Below, in pieces: positions 5,759 through 12,432 of a DNA stretch of 19,381 nt. The translations under genes and the position numbers were made by a program. Source of the stretch: Prevotellaceae bacterium (GTDB lineage: Bacteria; Bacteroidota; Bacteroidia; Bacteroidales; UBA932); assembly GCA_031254635.1 (NCBI GenBank), contig JAIRUB010000087.1:1-19381 (forward strand). Reading direction: 5' to 3'. The first letter of the stretch is position 1, and the number at the start of each line of letters is the position of its first letter. The notes under the pieces are model-generated. The model was not told the origin of the DNA and ran no database searches. It saw only the letters and a program-made list of their open reading frames with translations.

Positions 5759-6394
5759 TTAAATATTGTTAATTTGTCGGGCACCGGCTTCCCAAATTGT
5801 AAATGGGGCGCAAGCACCCTCTTTAAACCTGCTTACCGGTAAGGGCACCCGATAAGCCTCTATCCAAACTTTTACCCCCGCGTGGAACCGGATAGCGTTA
5901 GCCGTCCGCCCTGCCGGGTTTTTGCCGTCTGCGTGTGAAATGAATATAAACAGCTTGCGCGGGAACTCATCTACTAAGGCTTTGGCAGTGTCCTTGTTCA
6001 GCCCCGAATATTGTACGCTGTCAATTACTACCACGTCCGGCGACTTTTGCGCCCGCAGCCGTATCAGCAGTTCATCAACAGGCTCTTTGTCTAAGAGGAC
6101 AAATCGCCGTTCAACGCCCTGCATTCCTATGGCTTTTATCGCATTCTGAAAACTCAGCGATAAGCCCTCTTCCAACGAATTATAAGCCACACGACCAAAG
6201 TTGGCAAGGTACTTGCATAGTTGCAAAACGAAGCGTGTTTTGCCGTTGCCCGGATTGCCCCAAACCAACCAACAGCCACCCAGTTCCGGTGTGCCGAAAC
6301 TGTCGTACCATTCGCCCGTGAACTCCATCACATTGGGGTTGTACCGGATAATGTCCGCCACGCTCTTTGCCCTATTTTGTACCTTTTTGGGCAT
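5759..6394 (-). CDS. RecA/KaiC-like P-loop ATPase
   Basis: 211 residues. Walker A is GNPGNGKT (46-53), followed by RFVLQLCKYLANFGRVAYNSLEEG, the RecA/KaiC pattern in which a strand carries the catalytic Glu (LEEG). Walker B is VVVIDSVQYSG (121-131), and FIFISHADGKNPAGR matches the RecA-fold strand with His/Asp sensor. This is a single ATPase core without a helicase or DNA-binding extension, about the size of phage RepA/RadA-like ATPases. It sits in the early operon downstream of MuA/MuB-like genes, so a role in phage DNA transactions is likely. Confidence 0.8.
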   Translation of the reverse strand: MPKKVQNRAKSVADIIRYNPNVMEFTGEWYDSFGTPELGGCWLVWGNPGNGKTRFVLQLCKYLANFGRVAYNSLEEGLSLSFQNAIKAIGMQGVERRFVLLDKEPVDELLIRLRAQKSPDVVVIDSVQYSGLNKDTAKALVDEFPRKLFIFISHADGKNPAGRTANAIRFHAGVKVWIEAYRVPLPVSRFKEGACAPFTIWEAGARQINNI

Positions 6395-6397
6395 TAC

Positions 6398-6643
6398 TTA
6401 ATCCTTGCTAAGTTCTTCCAACATCGCATCGGCGAACTTTACAGCATCACGGGAGATAGCTTTAAAATCTCCTTCATCTGTCGCCTCAGCGTTTACAATA
6501 GTCACACAATTGCTCAATAAGCCTTGCATTGCCAGTCCTGCGAAGTACTCGCGCTTGGTTACGCCGCAGGTATTTGTTGAGTCTGCAAATTCTATTATTG
6601 GATATGCAGTTTCATTTCCTAATTGCTTCGCTTTTTCTGTCAT
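6398..6643 (-). CDS. Small conserved hypothetical phage protein
   Basis: 81 residues from the ATG at 6643 (MTEKAKQLGNETAYPIIEF). An ATG at 6670 would add nine residues but overlaps the upstream gene, whereas 6643 follows that gene's stop by one base. The core GVTKREYFAGLAMQGLLSN is a motif common in small proteins of Bacteroidetes and other phages of unknown role. The C-terminus is an acidic helix (KFADAMLEELSKD). It ends 3 bp before the P-loop ATPase gene. Confidence 0.65.
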   Translation of the reverse strand: MTEKAKQLGNETAYPIIEFADSTNTCGVTKREYFAGLAMQGLLSNCVTIVNAEATDEGDFKAISRDAVKFADAMLEELSKD

Positions 6644-6644
6644 A

Positions 6645-7013
6645 TTATTTAATTGTTTTTGCTTTTTCAATTGAAGTCAATAATTCATCGAGTAAAGCGC
6701 TTTCGGCGGCTTCGTACATTTCATAACTTCCTGTAAATTCACACCTTTTATCGTCATAATATTCGCCAATCCATTCATCTGGAACATCAATAGATACACA
6801 GCACCTTACCCCTTTCACATCCCGAAACCATTTCAGCGCAAGTGCAACAGAGGGGGCGCACACGTAGTGAAAGAGTGTGTTTTTGTGGATAACATCGCCA
6901 ACATCGGTTAAATCGCCATTATAAGTATATGAAACGAGCGTTTTCCAATCAAACCCCGCTTCTTTGAGCCGCTTTGCTTGCTCAGAAGTTACTAATTGTA
7001 GTTGTTTTTCCAT
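6645..7013 (-). CDS. Conserved hypothetical phage protein with C-terminal 'YEAAESALLDELL' helix
   Basis: 122 residues. The segment FHYVCAPSVALALKWFRDVKGV and the final YEMYEAAESALLDELLTSIE are recurrent in short phage proteins across Bacteroidetes and Proteobacteria, whose function is unknown. It appears soluble, acidic and without Cys clusters except adjacent CC (residues about 91-92). It lies between the MuB-like ATPase (24 bp upstream) and the 81-residue gene (1 bp downstream). Confidence 0.65.
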   Translation of the reverse strand: MEKQLQLVTSEQAKRLKEAGFDWKTLVSYTYNGDLTDVGDVIHKNTLFHYVCAPSVALALKWFRDVKGVRCCVSIDVPDEWIGEYYDDKRCEFTGSYEMYEAAESALLDELLTSIEKAKTIK

Positions 7014-7037
7014 AGTTGTTCTGTTTAATTCGTTTAA

Positions 7038-7901
7038 TTAAGCTGTTTTGCGTAACTCAATACGAACACGCCGCAGACTGCCTCCTGTTTTCACAACCAC
7101 CGCTTTCACATCGGCTTTTTCGTTGTTTACTTTCGCAATCATAGCTACCTGCGTATTCTGAAATTCCTCCAAAGCCTCGCGCCCATCGGGTGTTATTTTC
7201 TGGTATCGGCTGCCGAAACGACTAAAGATTTCGGCGTAGCCCACTTTTTTGTACAAAATATTGTTCTCTATTTTTCGGCGGAGACCATCGGCGCCCATCA
7301 TATACCACCCGCAAAAGCCCTCGGTGGCATTCCATATAGCCTTTAGCTCCAAAAAGGCAGCGTATGACAAGTCGCCGGCTTCGTCCAAAATAATTAAGGG
7401 GTTGGGGATACTTTTCAGATAAAACACCAAATCTGCGTACATGTCGGCATACCTGCCGGCGCTCCCAACCCCAAACTCCCGCGCTATGGCACGCATTAGC
7501 TGATATTTGCTTTTGTATTGCGAGCAGTCAATATATACCGCCATTCGGTTTTCCTTTACGTATTGCTGTGCCGTGTACGTTTTTCCGATGTCAGCCATAT
7601 CGCACAGCAGTCCGCTCAATGAACCCGACTGACACGCCTGCAACTGCGTATATACGTGCATAAATACCGGTGTTTTTGCCGTTTTCCACGCTGTCTCTTC
7701 GTGCAGTTGTACGTCAAGTTTTCGGGCAATACTAATCCAGTTGGCATCCGAAAGGACATTGTCTAACTCGCCCTTCTGAATACGGCTTAGCTGTGCGCCG
7801 TTAATACCCAAAGCTACCGCCATTTTAGCGGCGCTCTTGTAATGTAAAAGCCTGCCTTTAATGGCTTTTACAATTTTCTGTTTAAATTCTTTTGTAATCA
7901 T
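7038..7901 (-). CDS. MuB-like transposition ATPase (AAA+)
   Basis: 287 residues, directly downstream of the transposase as in Mu. MuB binds target DNA and delivers it to the MuA transpososome, giving target choice and immunity. The N-terminus (residues about 25-60, AVALGINGAQLSRIQKGELD) is an HTH like the MuB N-terminal domain. The AAA+ core follows: a Walker A-like loop DMADIGKT (101-108), in which the usual first Gly is Asp, Walker B LIILDEAGDL (169-178), then YMMGADGL in the sensor 1 place. FSRFGSRYQKITP is the typical region after sensor 1. The C-terminus is basic (GGSLRRVRIELRK). The altered P-loop may be normal for this branch but is worth comparing. Confidence 0.85.
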   Translation of the reverse strand: MITKEFKQKIVKAIKGRLLHYKSAAKMAVALGINGAQLSRIQKGELDNVLSDANWISIARKLDVQLHEETAWKTAKTPVFMHVYTQLQACQSGSLSGLLCDMADIGKTYTAQQYVKENRMAVYIDCSQYKSKYQLMRAIAREFGVGSAGRYADMYADLVFYLKSIPNPLIILDEAGDLSYAAFLELKAIWNATEGFCGWYMMGADGLRRKIENNILYKKVGYAEIFSRFGSRYQKITPDGREALEEFQNTQVAMIAKVNNEKADVKAVVVKTGGSLRRVRIELRKTA

Positions 7902-7920
7902 ATTTTTGGTGTTTTAAAAA

Positions 7921-9954
7921 TTAAAAGTCCGCCATTGCCCGTTCCGCCCAATATTCTTCGCTGTAGTCGCCTACCGGTACCGGAACCATATTGCCCTCGC
8001 CCTCATTATCCGTTGTTTTCCACGGTTCACCTTCCACAGTAGCAATTTGAGGTAAGTTATTAATCGTCCGAACCTTTGCCAAATTCGCTTTACCCTCCTT
8101 AATCACCTTGTCGAATTTTGCGATATACTTCGCCTGCTCAGTCATCGCGCTGGTATCGGTGTCCGTTGTTTCGGCTTGTGAAGTGCTAAATGTCTCTATT
8201 CTTGCACATTCAGCAATAAATTCGCCATTTTGATAGATATACACGTTTTTAATGTCATCGCCGGGCATATAATAAGCCTGTACTGTGTAATTATTGGGCG
8301 CTAAACGCGCCAGTATTTCCGGAGTAGGCAGCATATACTTTTGGTATTGCACCCTGCAATACATATTGCGTTGTATGCTGGTGGTGGCGCACTCGCCTAT
8401 GTATCGTGCCAGCAGAACGCGGTTAGGCGCCGGGAGTTCCGGATTACGGCGATTGTGCAGCACTTCAATCCGCGTCATACCTTTATATGTTTTTTGGTCG
8501 CGGTGCAGCCCGTTGTTATAATTTTCAATGGCAGCCCGGTCATCGGCAACTAACTGCTCAAAAGAATAGGTTTTTTCCTTGATGGTGTACTTATCTGTTG
8601 TTTCGTCATATACACGTTCACCGCCTGTGCGGTTAGCCTCCAGGCGAGCATAAAAACGACCGATACCGTCCTGGTGGCGTTTTTCGTAACCGTACTTTTT
8701 TTGCCGATTGAATTGCTCTGCGTGTTTTTCCTGCGAATTACCCGGAGCGCAGAAGCGAACTATGGGAAACACTACATTTGCCTTCATTAAATCATCTTTG
8801 AAGTGCCCTACAATGTGATGCTCTACTTCCACCTCCTGTGGCATACCGTACCTGCGCACGTCAATAAAACGAAACATATCGCGCAGGCAATCAATAAACA
8901 GTGCAGTGTTTTTCTTTACCGAATATGCCGCGCCGATAAGTGCGCCGCTCGCCACGTCATAAGCATAATAGGCTTTTACGCGGTTGCCATCGTGCATACG
9001 GCGCGGAAGGTCGCGGTCGTCAAGTGAAATTTTACTTAACGCCCACTTAGGCGAATGTCGGTGGTAGTGCGGACGGATATTGCTAATGTAGTTGTGATTT
9101 GTGCCGCGTATTGATTCCACAATGGCACGATTTTTGGGATTGTTAATATAATTCCGACAAGTCGCCTCGCTGATGGTGATATATACGCCTTTCTTTTCAT
9201 CAAAAAAATCTTCACGGTTAAACAATACGCCTGTTTTTAAATCTACAATGTCTAGTAAGCCTGCAATAAATGCCATATAATATTCGTGTACCCAAGCGCC
9301 ATACGGGTTATTACTCATACAGTAAATAGACAGTATTAACCGCTCTAACTGTTCATTCACTTTGCGTGAATGTATATTGCCGTAATTTTTATGTACAAAA
9401 CTCTGTAAGCCGTGTTTGGTAAACAAATCGTACCGCTCGCGCAGCCTCCGCTCGTGGGCAGGCAGAGTATGCGGATACTTACCGCGTATTTCATTTACCG
9501 CACTGGCTACTACATTCCAGGCTTTAGCGGTACTGCATCCGATTGCCCGCCGCTTGGATTTTATCTGTTTCAACATATCAACGGCAGCCATAAGAACTAT
9601 TGCATTGTTATAGTATTCAACAGCCTTATCGTGATTTTTCAGCGCTAAACGCTCGCCGCTATTCAATTCGTAGTCAGTAAAAAATGATTTAACCTCTACA
9701 TCTTCACGAATATAGCGTTCCAATTCGTACACGTGGCATTTTTTTACGGGGTCGCCGAATTTATCAATAATCGCCTGCTTGCGGCACTCCTTTACAATGC
9801 TGTTATAAATAATCTCAACCCCAACCCCGTAACAGGCACGGTTGGCGGTTTGTAGATATTTACGCTGCCTGTCATTTTCATACGTTTTGTAAGACAACCC
9901 CGCCGCTATCCATTCGTCAAGTGTGATTAGTATGTTGTTACCGTTACGCCGCAT
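7921..9954 (-). CDS. MuA-like DDE transposase
   Basis: 677 residues, close to MuA. Residues 1-250 hold N-terminal DNA-binding helices. The catalytic core starts around 305: SLDDRDLPRR (311-320) carries the first acidic residue, followed by VKAYYAYDVASGALIGAAYS. The second acidic position appears to be Glu in QEVEVEHHIVG (373-383). The last is Glu in GNSQEKHAEQFNR (405-417). After it, YNNGLHRDQKTYKGMTRIEV resembles the end of the core, and 510-590 forms the beta-barrel domain. The acidic, charged tail may contact MuB. It drives replicative transposition and integration. Assignment of the three catalytic residues is from motif reading, not alignment. Confidence 0.9.
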   Translation of the reverse strand: MRRNGNNILITLDEWIAAGLSYKTYENDRQRKYLQTANRACYGVGVEIIYNSIVKECRKQAIIDKFGDPVKKCHVYELERYIREDVEVKSFFTDYELNSGERLALKNHDKAVEYYNNAIVLMAAVDMLKQIKSKRRAIGCSTAKAWNVVASAVNEIRGKYPHTLPAHERRLRERYDLFTKHGLQSFVHKNYGNIHSRKVNEQLERLILSIYCMSNNPYGAWVHEYYMAFIAGLLDIVDLKTGVLFNREDFFDEKKGVYITISEATCRNYINNPKNRAIVESIRGTNHNYISNIRPHYHRHSPKWALSKISLDDRDLPRRMHDGNRVKAYYAYDVASGALIGAAYSVKKNTALFIDCLRDMFRFIDVRRYGMPQEVEVEHHIVGHFKDDLMKANVVFPIVRFCAPGNSQEKHAEQFNRQKKYGYEKRHQDGIGRFYARLEANRTGGERVYDETTDKYTIKEKTYSFEQLVADDRAAIENYNNGLHRDQKTYKGMTRIEVLHNRRNPELPAPNRVLLARYIGECATTSIQRNMYCRVQYQKYMLPTPEILARLAPNNYTVQAYYMPGDDIKNVYIYQNGEFIAECARIETFSTSQAETTDTDTSAMTEQAKYIAKFDKVIKEGKANLAKVRTINNLPQIATVEGEPWKTTDNEGEGNMVPVPVGDYSEEYWAERAMADF

Positions 9955-9959
9955 TTGTC

Positions 9960-9990
9960 GCTGTTTTTTTTGAAAAAATGTTTATCTTTG
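9960..9990 (+). promoter_or_regulatory. Plus-strand promoter candidate upstream of the 10070 ORF
   Basis: TATCTTTG at 9983-9990 is a perfect -7 element. The -33 position 19 bases upstream reads GCTG (9960-9963), only partly like TTTG. It points away from the transposase gene, toward the ORF at 10070-10492. Confidence 0.4.
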
Positions 9991-9998
9991 CAACACAA

Positions 9999-10490
9999 TT
10001 AAAAAACTATCGTTTTAGGCTGTACGTTTTTTTGTCCGTCAATAAAAATTCTTAACAAACCAAGTAAAGATGAGCCTTGAAAATTATCTTGTAAAAGCAT
10101 GTAGAGCTGGTGAAGAGATACGCTGGTCGTTCCCCTGCGAGCGGGAGCAAGCACTCTATAATCTCTTAAAAGAGATTGGACCTCGGAAATACGATTCTTT
10201 TGTTCGGGAACATCTGACAGACATCCTGAAATACATTTCGCTATCTCCTTCTCAACGCGCCCAAAAGAAGTGGGTAAATCACCCTCAAATTCTACTGATT
10301 CTCTGTGCATCAATTCAAATATCTGTTGCAGTTGAGAAATTCCTAAACGATATAGCCCCGATAGCCCACATTGTTGACGGCGGTTCATATCGCGACTTTC
10401 ATACAGTGATAGCGCGAGGTCTTGCTCTTCTAAAGTTATCGCCTCTGTTTGCAAAGTTTCCGTTTGACGGGTTTGGTAATCCTTTTTCAT
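9999..10490 (-). CDS. Hypothetical protein, alternative minus-strand reading
   Basis: 163 residues (MKKDYQTRQTETLQTEAITLEEQ...), in the same direction as the surrounding early operon and ending 44 bp before the transposase. Against it, the protein is poor in Lys, has no Trp and is rich in Leu, Ser, Gln and Arg, which is common in antisense shadows. An intrinsic terminator (10512-10536) lies between it and the upstream gene. In favour are the orientation, the length and the absence of any other visible minus-strand promoter before the transposase. No domain is recognised. Confidence 0.4.
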   Translation of the reverse strand: MKKDYQTRQTETLQTEAITLEEQDLALSLYESRDMNRRQQCGLSGLYRLGISQLQQIFELMHRESVEFEGDLPTSFGRVEKEIAKCISGCLSDVPEQKNRISEVQSLLRDYRVLAPARRGTTSVSLHQLYMLLQDNFQGSSLLGLLRIFIDGQKNVQPKTIVF

Positions 10491-10492
10491 AA
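10070..10492 (+). CDS. Hypothetical protein, one of two mutually exclusive readings of this region
   Basis: 140 residues (MSLENYLVKACRAGEEIRWS...). Composition is natural: three Trp, many aromatic residues and enough Lys. It has alternating amphipathic segments (ILLILCASIQISVAVEKFL). A promoter-like TATCTTTG lies about 80 bp upstream, and AAGTAAAG precedes the ATG. It would be an isolated rightward gene (moron-like) inside the leftward early operon. It covers almost the same DNA as the minus-strand frame 9999-10490, and only one is likely to be the main product. No family is recognised. Confidence 0.45.
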   Translation: MSLENYLVKACRAGEEIRWSFPCEREQALYNLLKEIGPRKYDSFVREHLTDILKYISLSPSQRAQKKWVNHPQILLILCASIQISVAVEKFLNDIAPIAHIVDGGSYRDFHTVIARGLALLKLSPLFAKFPFDGFGNPFS

Positions 10493-10511
10493 TTTATTGA
10501 TTTTAAAAGTT

Positions 10512-10536
10512 AAAAAATTGCCCGTCTTTCCGGGCT
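10512..10536 (-). terminator. Terminator-like hairpin inside the early region
   Basis: GCCCG (10520-10524) pairs with CGGGC (10531-10535) around a 6-nt loop. On the minus strand it is followed by AATTTTTT. It would stop or attenuate leftward transcription after the 68-residue membrane protein, before the transposase. Confidence 0.5.
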
Positions 10537-10555
10537 GTCACCCTCGTACCGCGAG

Positions 10556-10762
10556 TTACGTACCGTGTCTTGGATAATTATTTAAAGGAGTGTTTTTAGG
10601 TCTTTTTTCAAAATTCTTTAAATCCCGTTTAAGCAGCGCAAACATTGAAAAGCCCGCGAAAGCCATTACCCACTGGTGCGAATGACCGGATAAGGTTGCT
10701 TCGAGCGCTGTAATTCCCAGTACCAAAAACAGGTACATAAATACTTTTTGGAGTGTTTTCAT
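10556..10762 (-). CDS. Small two-helix membrane protein
   Basis: 68 residues with hydrophobic segments at about 6-25 (KVFMYLFLVLGITALEATL) and about 31-46 (WVMAFAGFSMFALL), then a basic, Pro/Asn-rich tail (KRPKNTPLNNYPRHGT). Two membrane helices in a hairpin with the tail in the cytoplasm is the simplest reading. It sits 16 bp after the HTH gene and is followed by a terminator-like hairpin. No family is recognised. A superinfection-exclusion or host-membrane role is only a possibility. Confidence 0.55.
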   Translation of the reverse strand: MKTLQKVFMYLFLVLGITALEATLSGHSHQWVMAFAGFSMFALLKRDLKNFEKRPKNTPLNNYPRHGT

Positions 10763-10778
10763 AATGGTTTGATTTTGA

Positions 10779-10943
10779 TTAGTTTTTTACATATTTTTCT
10801 GCATACATCCGCCTGACACGGTCGGCTTTTTTGCCCGCTGCGCCGTGATGCAGCGCCAAGATTACTGTTTGCGCCGTGCAGCCTGCCTCTTTTGCCAGCT
10901 CCTGCTGCCAACCGCGCTTGGGTACTTTTAGTTGTGTTTCCAT
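10779..10943 (-). CDS. 54-residue HTH protein (Ner/Cro-like)
   Basis: ATG at 10943-10941 gives METQLKVPKRGWQQELAKEA and then GCTAQTVILALHHGAAGKKADRVRRMY, ending with TAA at 10781-10779. ELAKEAGCTAQTVILAL is a clear helix-turn-helix of the Cro/replication-initiator type, and RVRRMYAEKY is the last helix. It occupies the position of Mu ner, between the repressor region and the transposase. A role in damping early transcription is the natural guess. The gene is short, but codon content and operon packing support it. Confidence 0.65.
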   Translation of the reverse strand: METQLKVPKRGWQQELAKEAGCTAQTVILALHHGAAGKKADRVRRMYAEKYVKN

Positions 10944-11003
10944 ATTTTAATTGTTTTAAAATTTTTACTTACCTTTACCGAAAATTTAATTAGCTAAAAA
11001 CTT

Positions 11004-11240
11004 ATGAGAAAAGAGACCTTTGAAATGCTCGAATACGTCTATGATAACGTTATTTGTCCTAAATGTGGTGTTAGGAAAACTTACCGTCCTACCGTTGGGG
11101 ATGCCTTTGATGAAGGTGGGTGTTCGCATACGGAGGTAATGGAAATTATTGAACAACGTGAGCAGGAATATCTTGCTCGGATTCGCCCTCAGGAACCTCT
11201 ACGGGTACGTCTCCGATTATCCCCCACAGCAGAAGACTAA
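11004..11240 (+). CDS. Small zinc-ribbon-like protein
   Basis: 78 residues. CPKCGVRKTYRPT, then GGCSHTEVMEIIEQREQEYL: Cys18, Cys21, Cys41 and His43 could bind zinc, followed by a charged helix. The last 30 residues overlap the 3' end of the minus-strand gene 11146-11361 by 95 bp and look less conserved in style (RVRLRLSPTAED). It is on the strand of the repressor and opposite to the early operon. A weak TACCTTTA promoter-like element lies just upstream. Coding status is likely because of the Cys/His pattern. The function is unknown. Confidence 0.5.
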   Translation: MRKETFEMLEYVYDNVICPKCGVRKTYRPTVGDAFDEGGCSHTEVMEIIEQREQEYLARIRPQEPLRVRLRLSPTAED

Positions 11241-11361
11241 TAGAATGGTCATAATGCAATCTGTTAGCCCACTTGGTAAACCGTTCAATAAGTTCCCCGC
11301 GGCTACTTGCTCTTATGTTCTTTTTTACGACCATCTTTTTTGTTTTGTAAACCTTACTCAT
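11146..11361 (-). CDS. First gene of the leftward early operon, hypothetical
   Basis: 71 residues (MSKVYKTKKMVVKKNIRASS...), basic N-terminus, then ELIERFTKWANRLHYDHSISLLLWGIIGD and an acidic tail. The ATG lies about 20 bp after the predicted start of the early promoter at 11387-11418, which supports its reality. It converges with the plus-strand gene 11004-11240, overlapping by 95 bp. No family is recognised. As the first product after derepression it might act on host or repressor. Confidence 0.55.
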   Translation of the reverse strand: MSKVYKTKKMVVKKNIRASSRGELIERFTKWANRLHYDHSISLLLWGIIGDVPVEVPEGESEQDIPAHVVQ

Positions 11362-11386
11362 AATTTTTAATAATTAAATTTAAACG

Positions 11387-11418
11387 CAAAGATATAGCAT
11401 ATAATCTAAACTCACAAA
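11387..11418 (-). promoter_or_regulatory. Early promoter of the leftward operon
   Basis: Minus strand TTTG (11418-11415), 20 bases, then TATCTTTG (11394-11387), a near-perfect Bacteroidetes promoter. An operator-like repeat (11397-11409) sits inside its spacer, as expected if the adjacent repressor silences it. Confidence 0.65.
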
Positions 11419-11439
11419 CATTTTAGCAAATAATCTATG
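11397..11439 (+). promoter_or_regulatory. Operator-like repeats O1 and O2 for the phage repressor
   Basis: AGCATATAATCTA (11397-11409) and AGCAAATAATCTA (11425-11437) differ at one base and start 28 bp apart. O1 lies in the early promoter spacer. O2 touches the first base of the repressor start codon, so a single protein could control both directions. Confidence 0.5.
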
Positions 11440-12087
11440 AATACACGTGATAGAATATTACAATTTGTTGAATACAAAAATATTAGCAAGAATAAATTTT
11501 ATAGAGAAACGGGGCTGTCAAATGGTTTTTTAGATAAAAACAATAACCCTGGTACTGATAAAATTGAGCAAATAATCTATGCTTATCCCGAACTATCTAC
11601 AGAGTGGCTCATAACTGGCGAAGGAAAGATGTTAAAGGCTGAAGATAATCATAACAAAACCCTGAGAAATAAGCCCAAAGGGATTCCGCTTATTCCTGTG
11701 GAAGCAATGGCAGGCTACGGCGGCGAGGATGCGCAGGTAATGGGGTATGAAATTCAAGAGGACTATATTTTAACGCCTGAATTTGAGGGAAAAGGAATAA
11801 AATATTTAATCCGTGTATCAGGCTCATCTATGGTGCCTAAGTACAATAACGGCGATTTATTAGCCTGCAAACCAATTACAGACACGTCATTTATGCAATG
11901 GGGGAAAGTGTATGTATTAGATACCGACCAAGGTCCCTTAGTAAAGAGGTTATACGCTTGTACCCCGACCGATGAGAACTGCTTAGAGTGCCGTTCTGAC
12001 AATGCTGAAAAATACCCGCCATTTAAAATTCCCAAAACATCTATCCGAAAAGTGGCTATTGTTGTCGGCGTTTTAAGGTTGGAATAA
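11437..12087 (+). CDS. LexA-like phage repressor (HTH + S24 peptidase)
   Basis: 216 residues. Residues 1-65 form the DNA-binding part (ILQFVEYKNISKNKFYRETGLSNGFLD ... STEWLITGEG, the typical 'WLLTGEG' end of phage XRE domains). The S24 domain follows. Ala92-Gly93 in VEAMAGYGG is the likely self-cleavage site. Ser131 in VSGSSMVPKYNNGD is the nucleophile and Lys170 in GPLVKRLY the general base. It should keep the prophage silent and be inactivated by cleavage when RecA is activated, giving SOS induction. It diverges from the early operon, with operator-like repeats in between. Transcription runs toward the phage end, as for Mu c. Confidence 0.9.
   Translation: MNTRDRILQFVEYKNISKNKFYRETGLSNGFLDKNNNPGTDKIEQIIYAYPELSTEWLITGEGKMLKAEDNHNKTLRNKPKGIPLIPVEAMAGYGGEDAQVMGYEIQEDYILTPEFEGKGIKYLIRVSGSSMVPKYNNGDLLACKPITDTSFMQWGKVYVLDTDQGPLVKRLYACTPTDENCLECRSDNAEKYPPFKIPKTSIRKVAIVVGVLRLE
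11567..11581 (+). promoter_or_regulatory. Operator-like repeat O3 inside the repressor gene
   Basis: AGCAAATAATCTATG at 11567-11581 repeats 11425-11439 exactly (15 of 15). It lies about 130 bp into the repressor coding sequence, a position where distal operators are known in other phages. Confidence 0.45.
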
Positions 12088-12198
12088 TTTTAGCGAATAG
12101 CCCTAAAACCCGTACAAAACGTCCTCGCTAATTTCCCCGCACACACAGGTAAAAGCCCTTTCTTACACAGGCGTTTATTATTAATTGCCTGATTATCA

Positions 12199-12235
12199 GC
12201 ATAATTATTATGTTTATGTAACATTATTGTTATGC
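12199..12235. repeat. Imperfect dyad (16-bp arms)
   Basis: GCATAATTATTATGTT (12199-12214) and AACATTATTGTTATGC (12220-12235) are reverse complements at 13 of 16 positions around a 5-bp centre. It could be a protein-binding site or a hairpin ending the repressor transcript. There is no clear T-run for a classical terminator. Confidence 0.5.
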
Positions 12236-12300
12236 GTAATATACCCCCAAAAATAATGCGTTTTTGCCCATTTTTGCCCTGTTTTTTGGTAATATACCCC
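12236..12300. repeat. Direct repeat GTAATATACCCC flanking a TTTTTGCCC doublet
   Basis: GTAATATACCCC occurs at 12236-12247 and 12289-12300 (53 bp apart), each followed by an A-run. Between them TTTTTGCCC occurs twice in tandem (12261-12269 and 12271-12279). Such spacing suggests protein-binding sites near the phage end. Confidence 0.5.
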
Positions 12301-12329
12301 AAAAAATCCGCCTTTTTTTTGCAAGTTTT

Positions 12330-12365
12330 GAGTGCCCAACTGAGTGCCCAAGTGGGTGTGCAACT
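12330..12365 (+). repeat. Three tandem 12-bp units
   Basis: GAGTGCCCAACT (12330-12341), GAGTGCCCAAGT (12342-12353) and GGGTGTGCAACT (12354-12365). The first two differ at one base, the third at three or four. They overlap the end of the 12315 repeat. Confidence 0.5.
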
Positions 12366-12402
12366 CAATTTCTAATGGTTTTACTCGGTTGTTTTCGGGC
12401 AT

Positions 12403-12432
12403 AAAAAAACCGCCTTTTCGGGCGGGGTTTTA
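12403..12432. terminator. Bidirectional terminator-like hairpin
   Basis: CCGCC (12410-12414) pairs with GGCGG (12421-12425), preceded by seven A and followed by GGTTTTA. It could end the rightward repressor transcript, or leftward transcription entering from the host. Confidence 0.6.

Noticed and set aside
12330..12365. Tandem repeats considered as a CRISPR array
   Set aside because: Units are 12 bp, directly adjacent and without spacers, and no cas-like gene is in the window.
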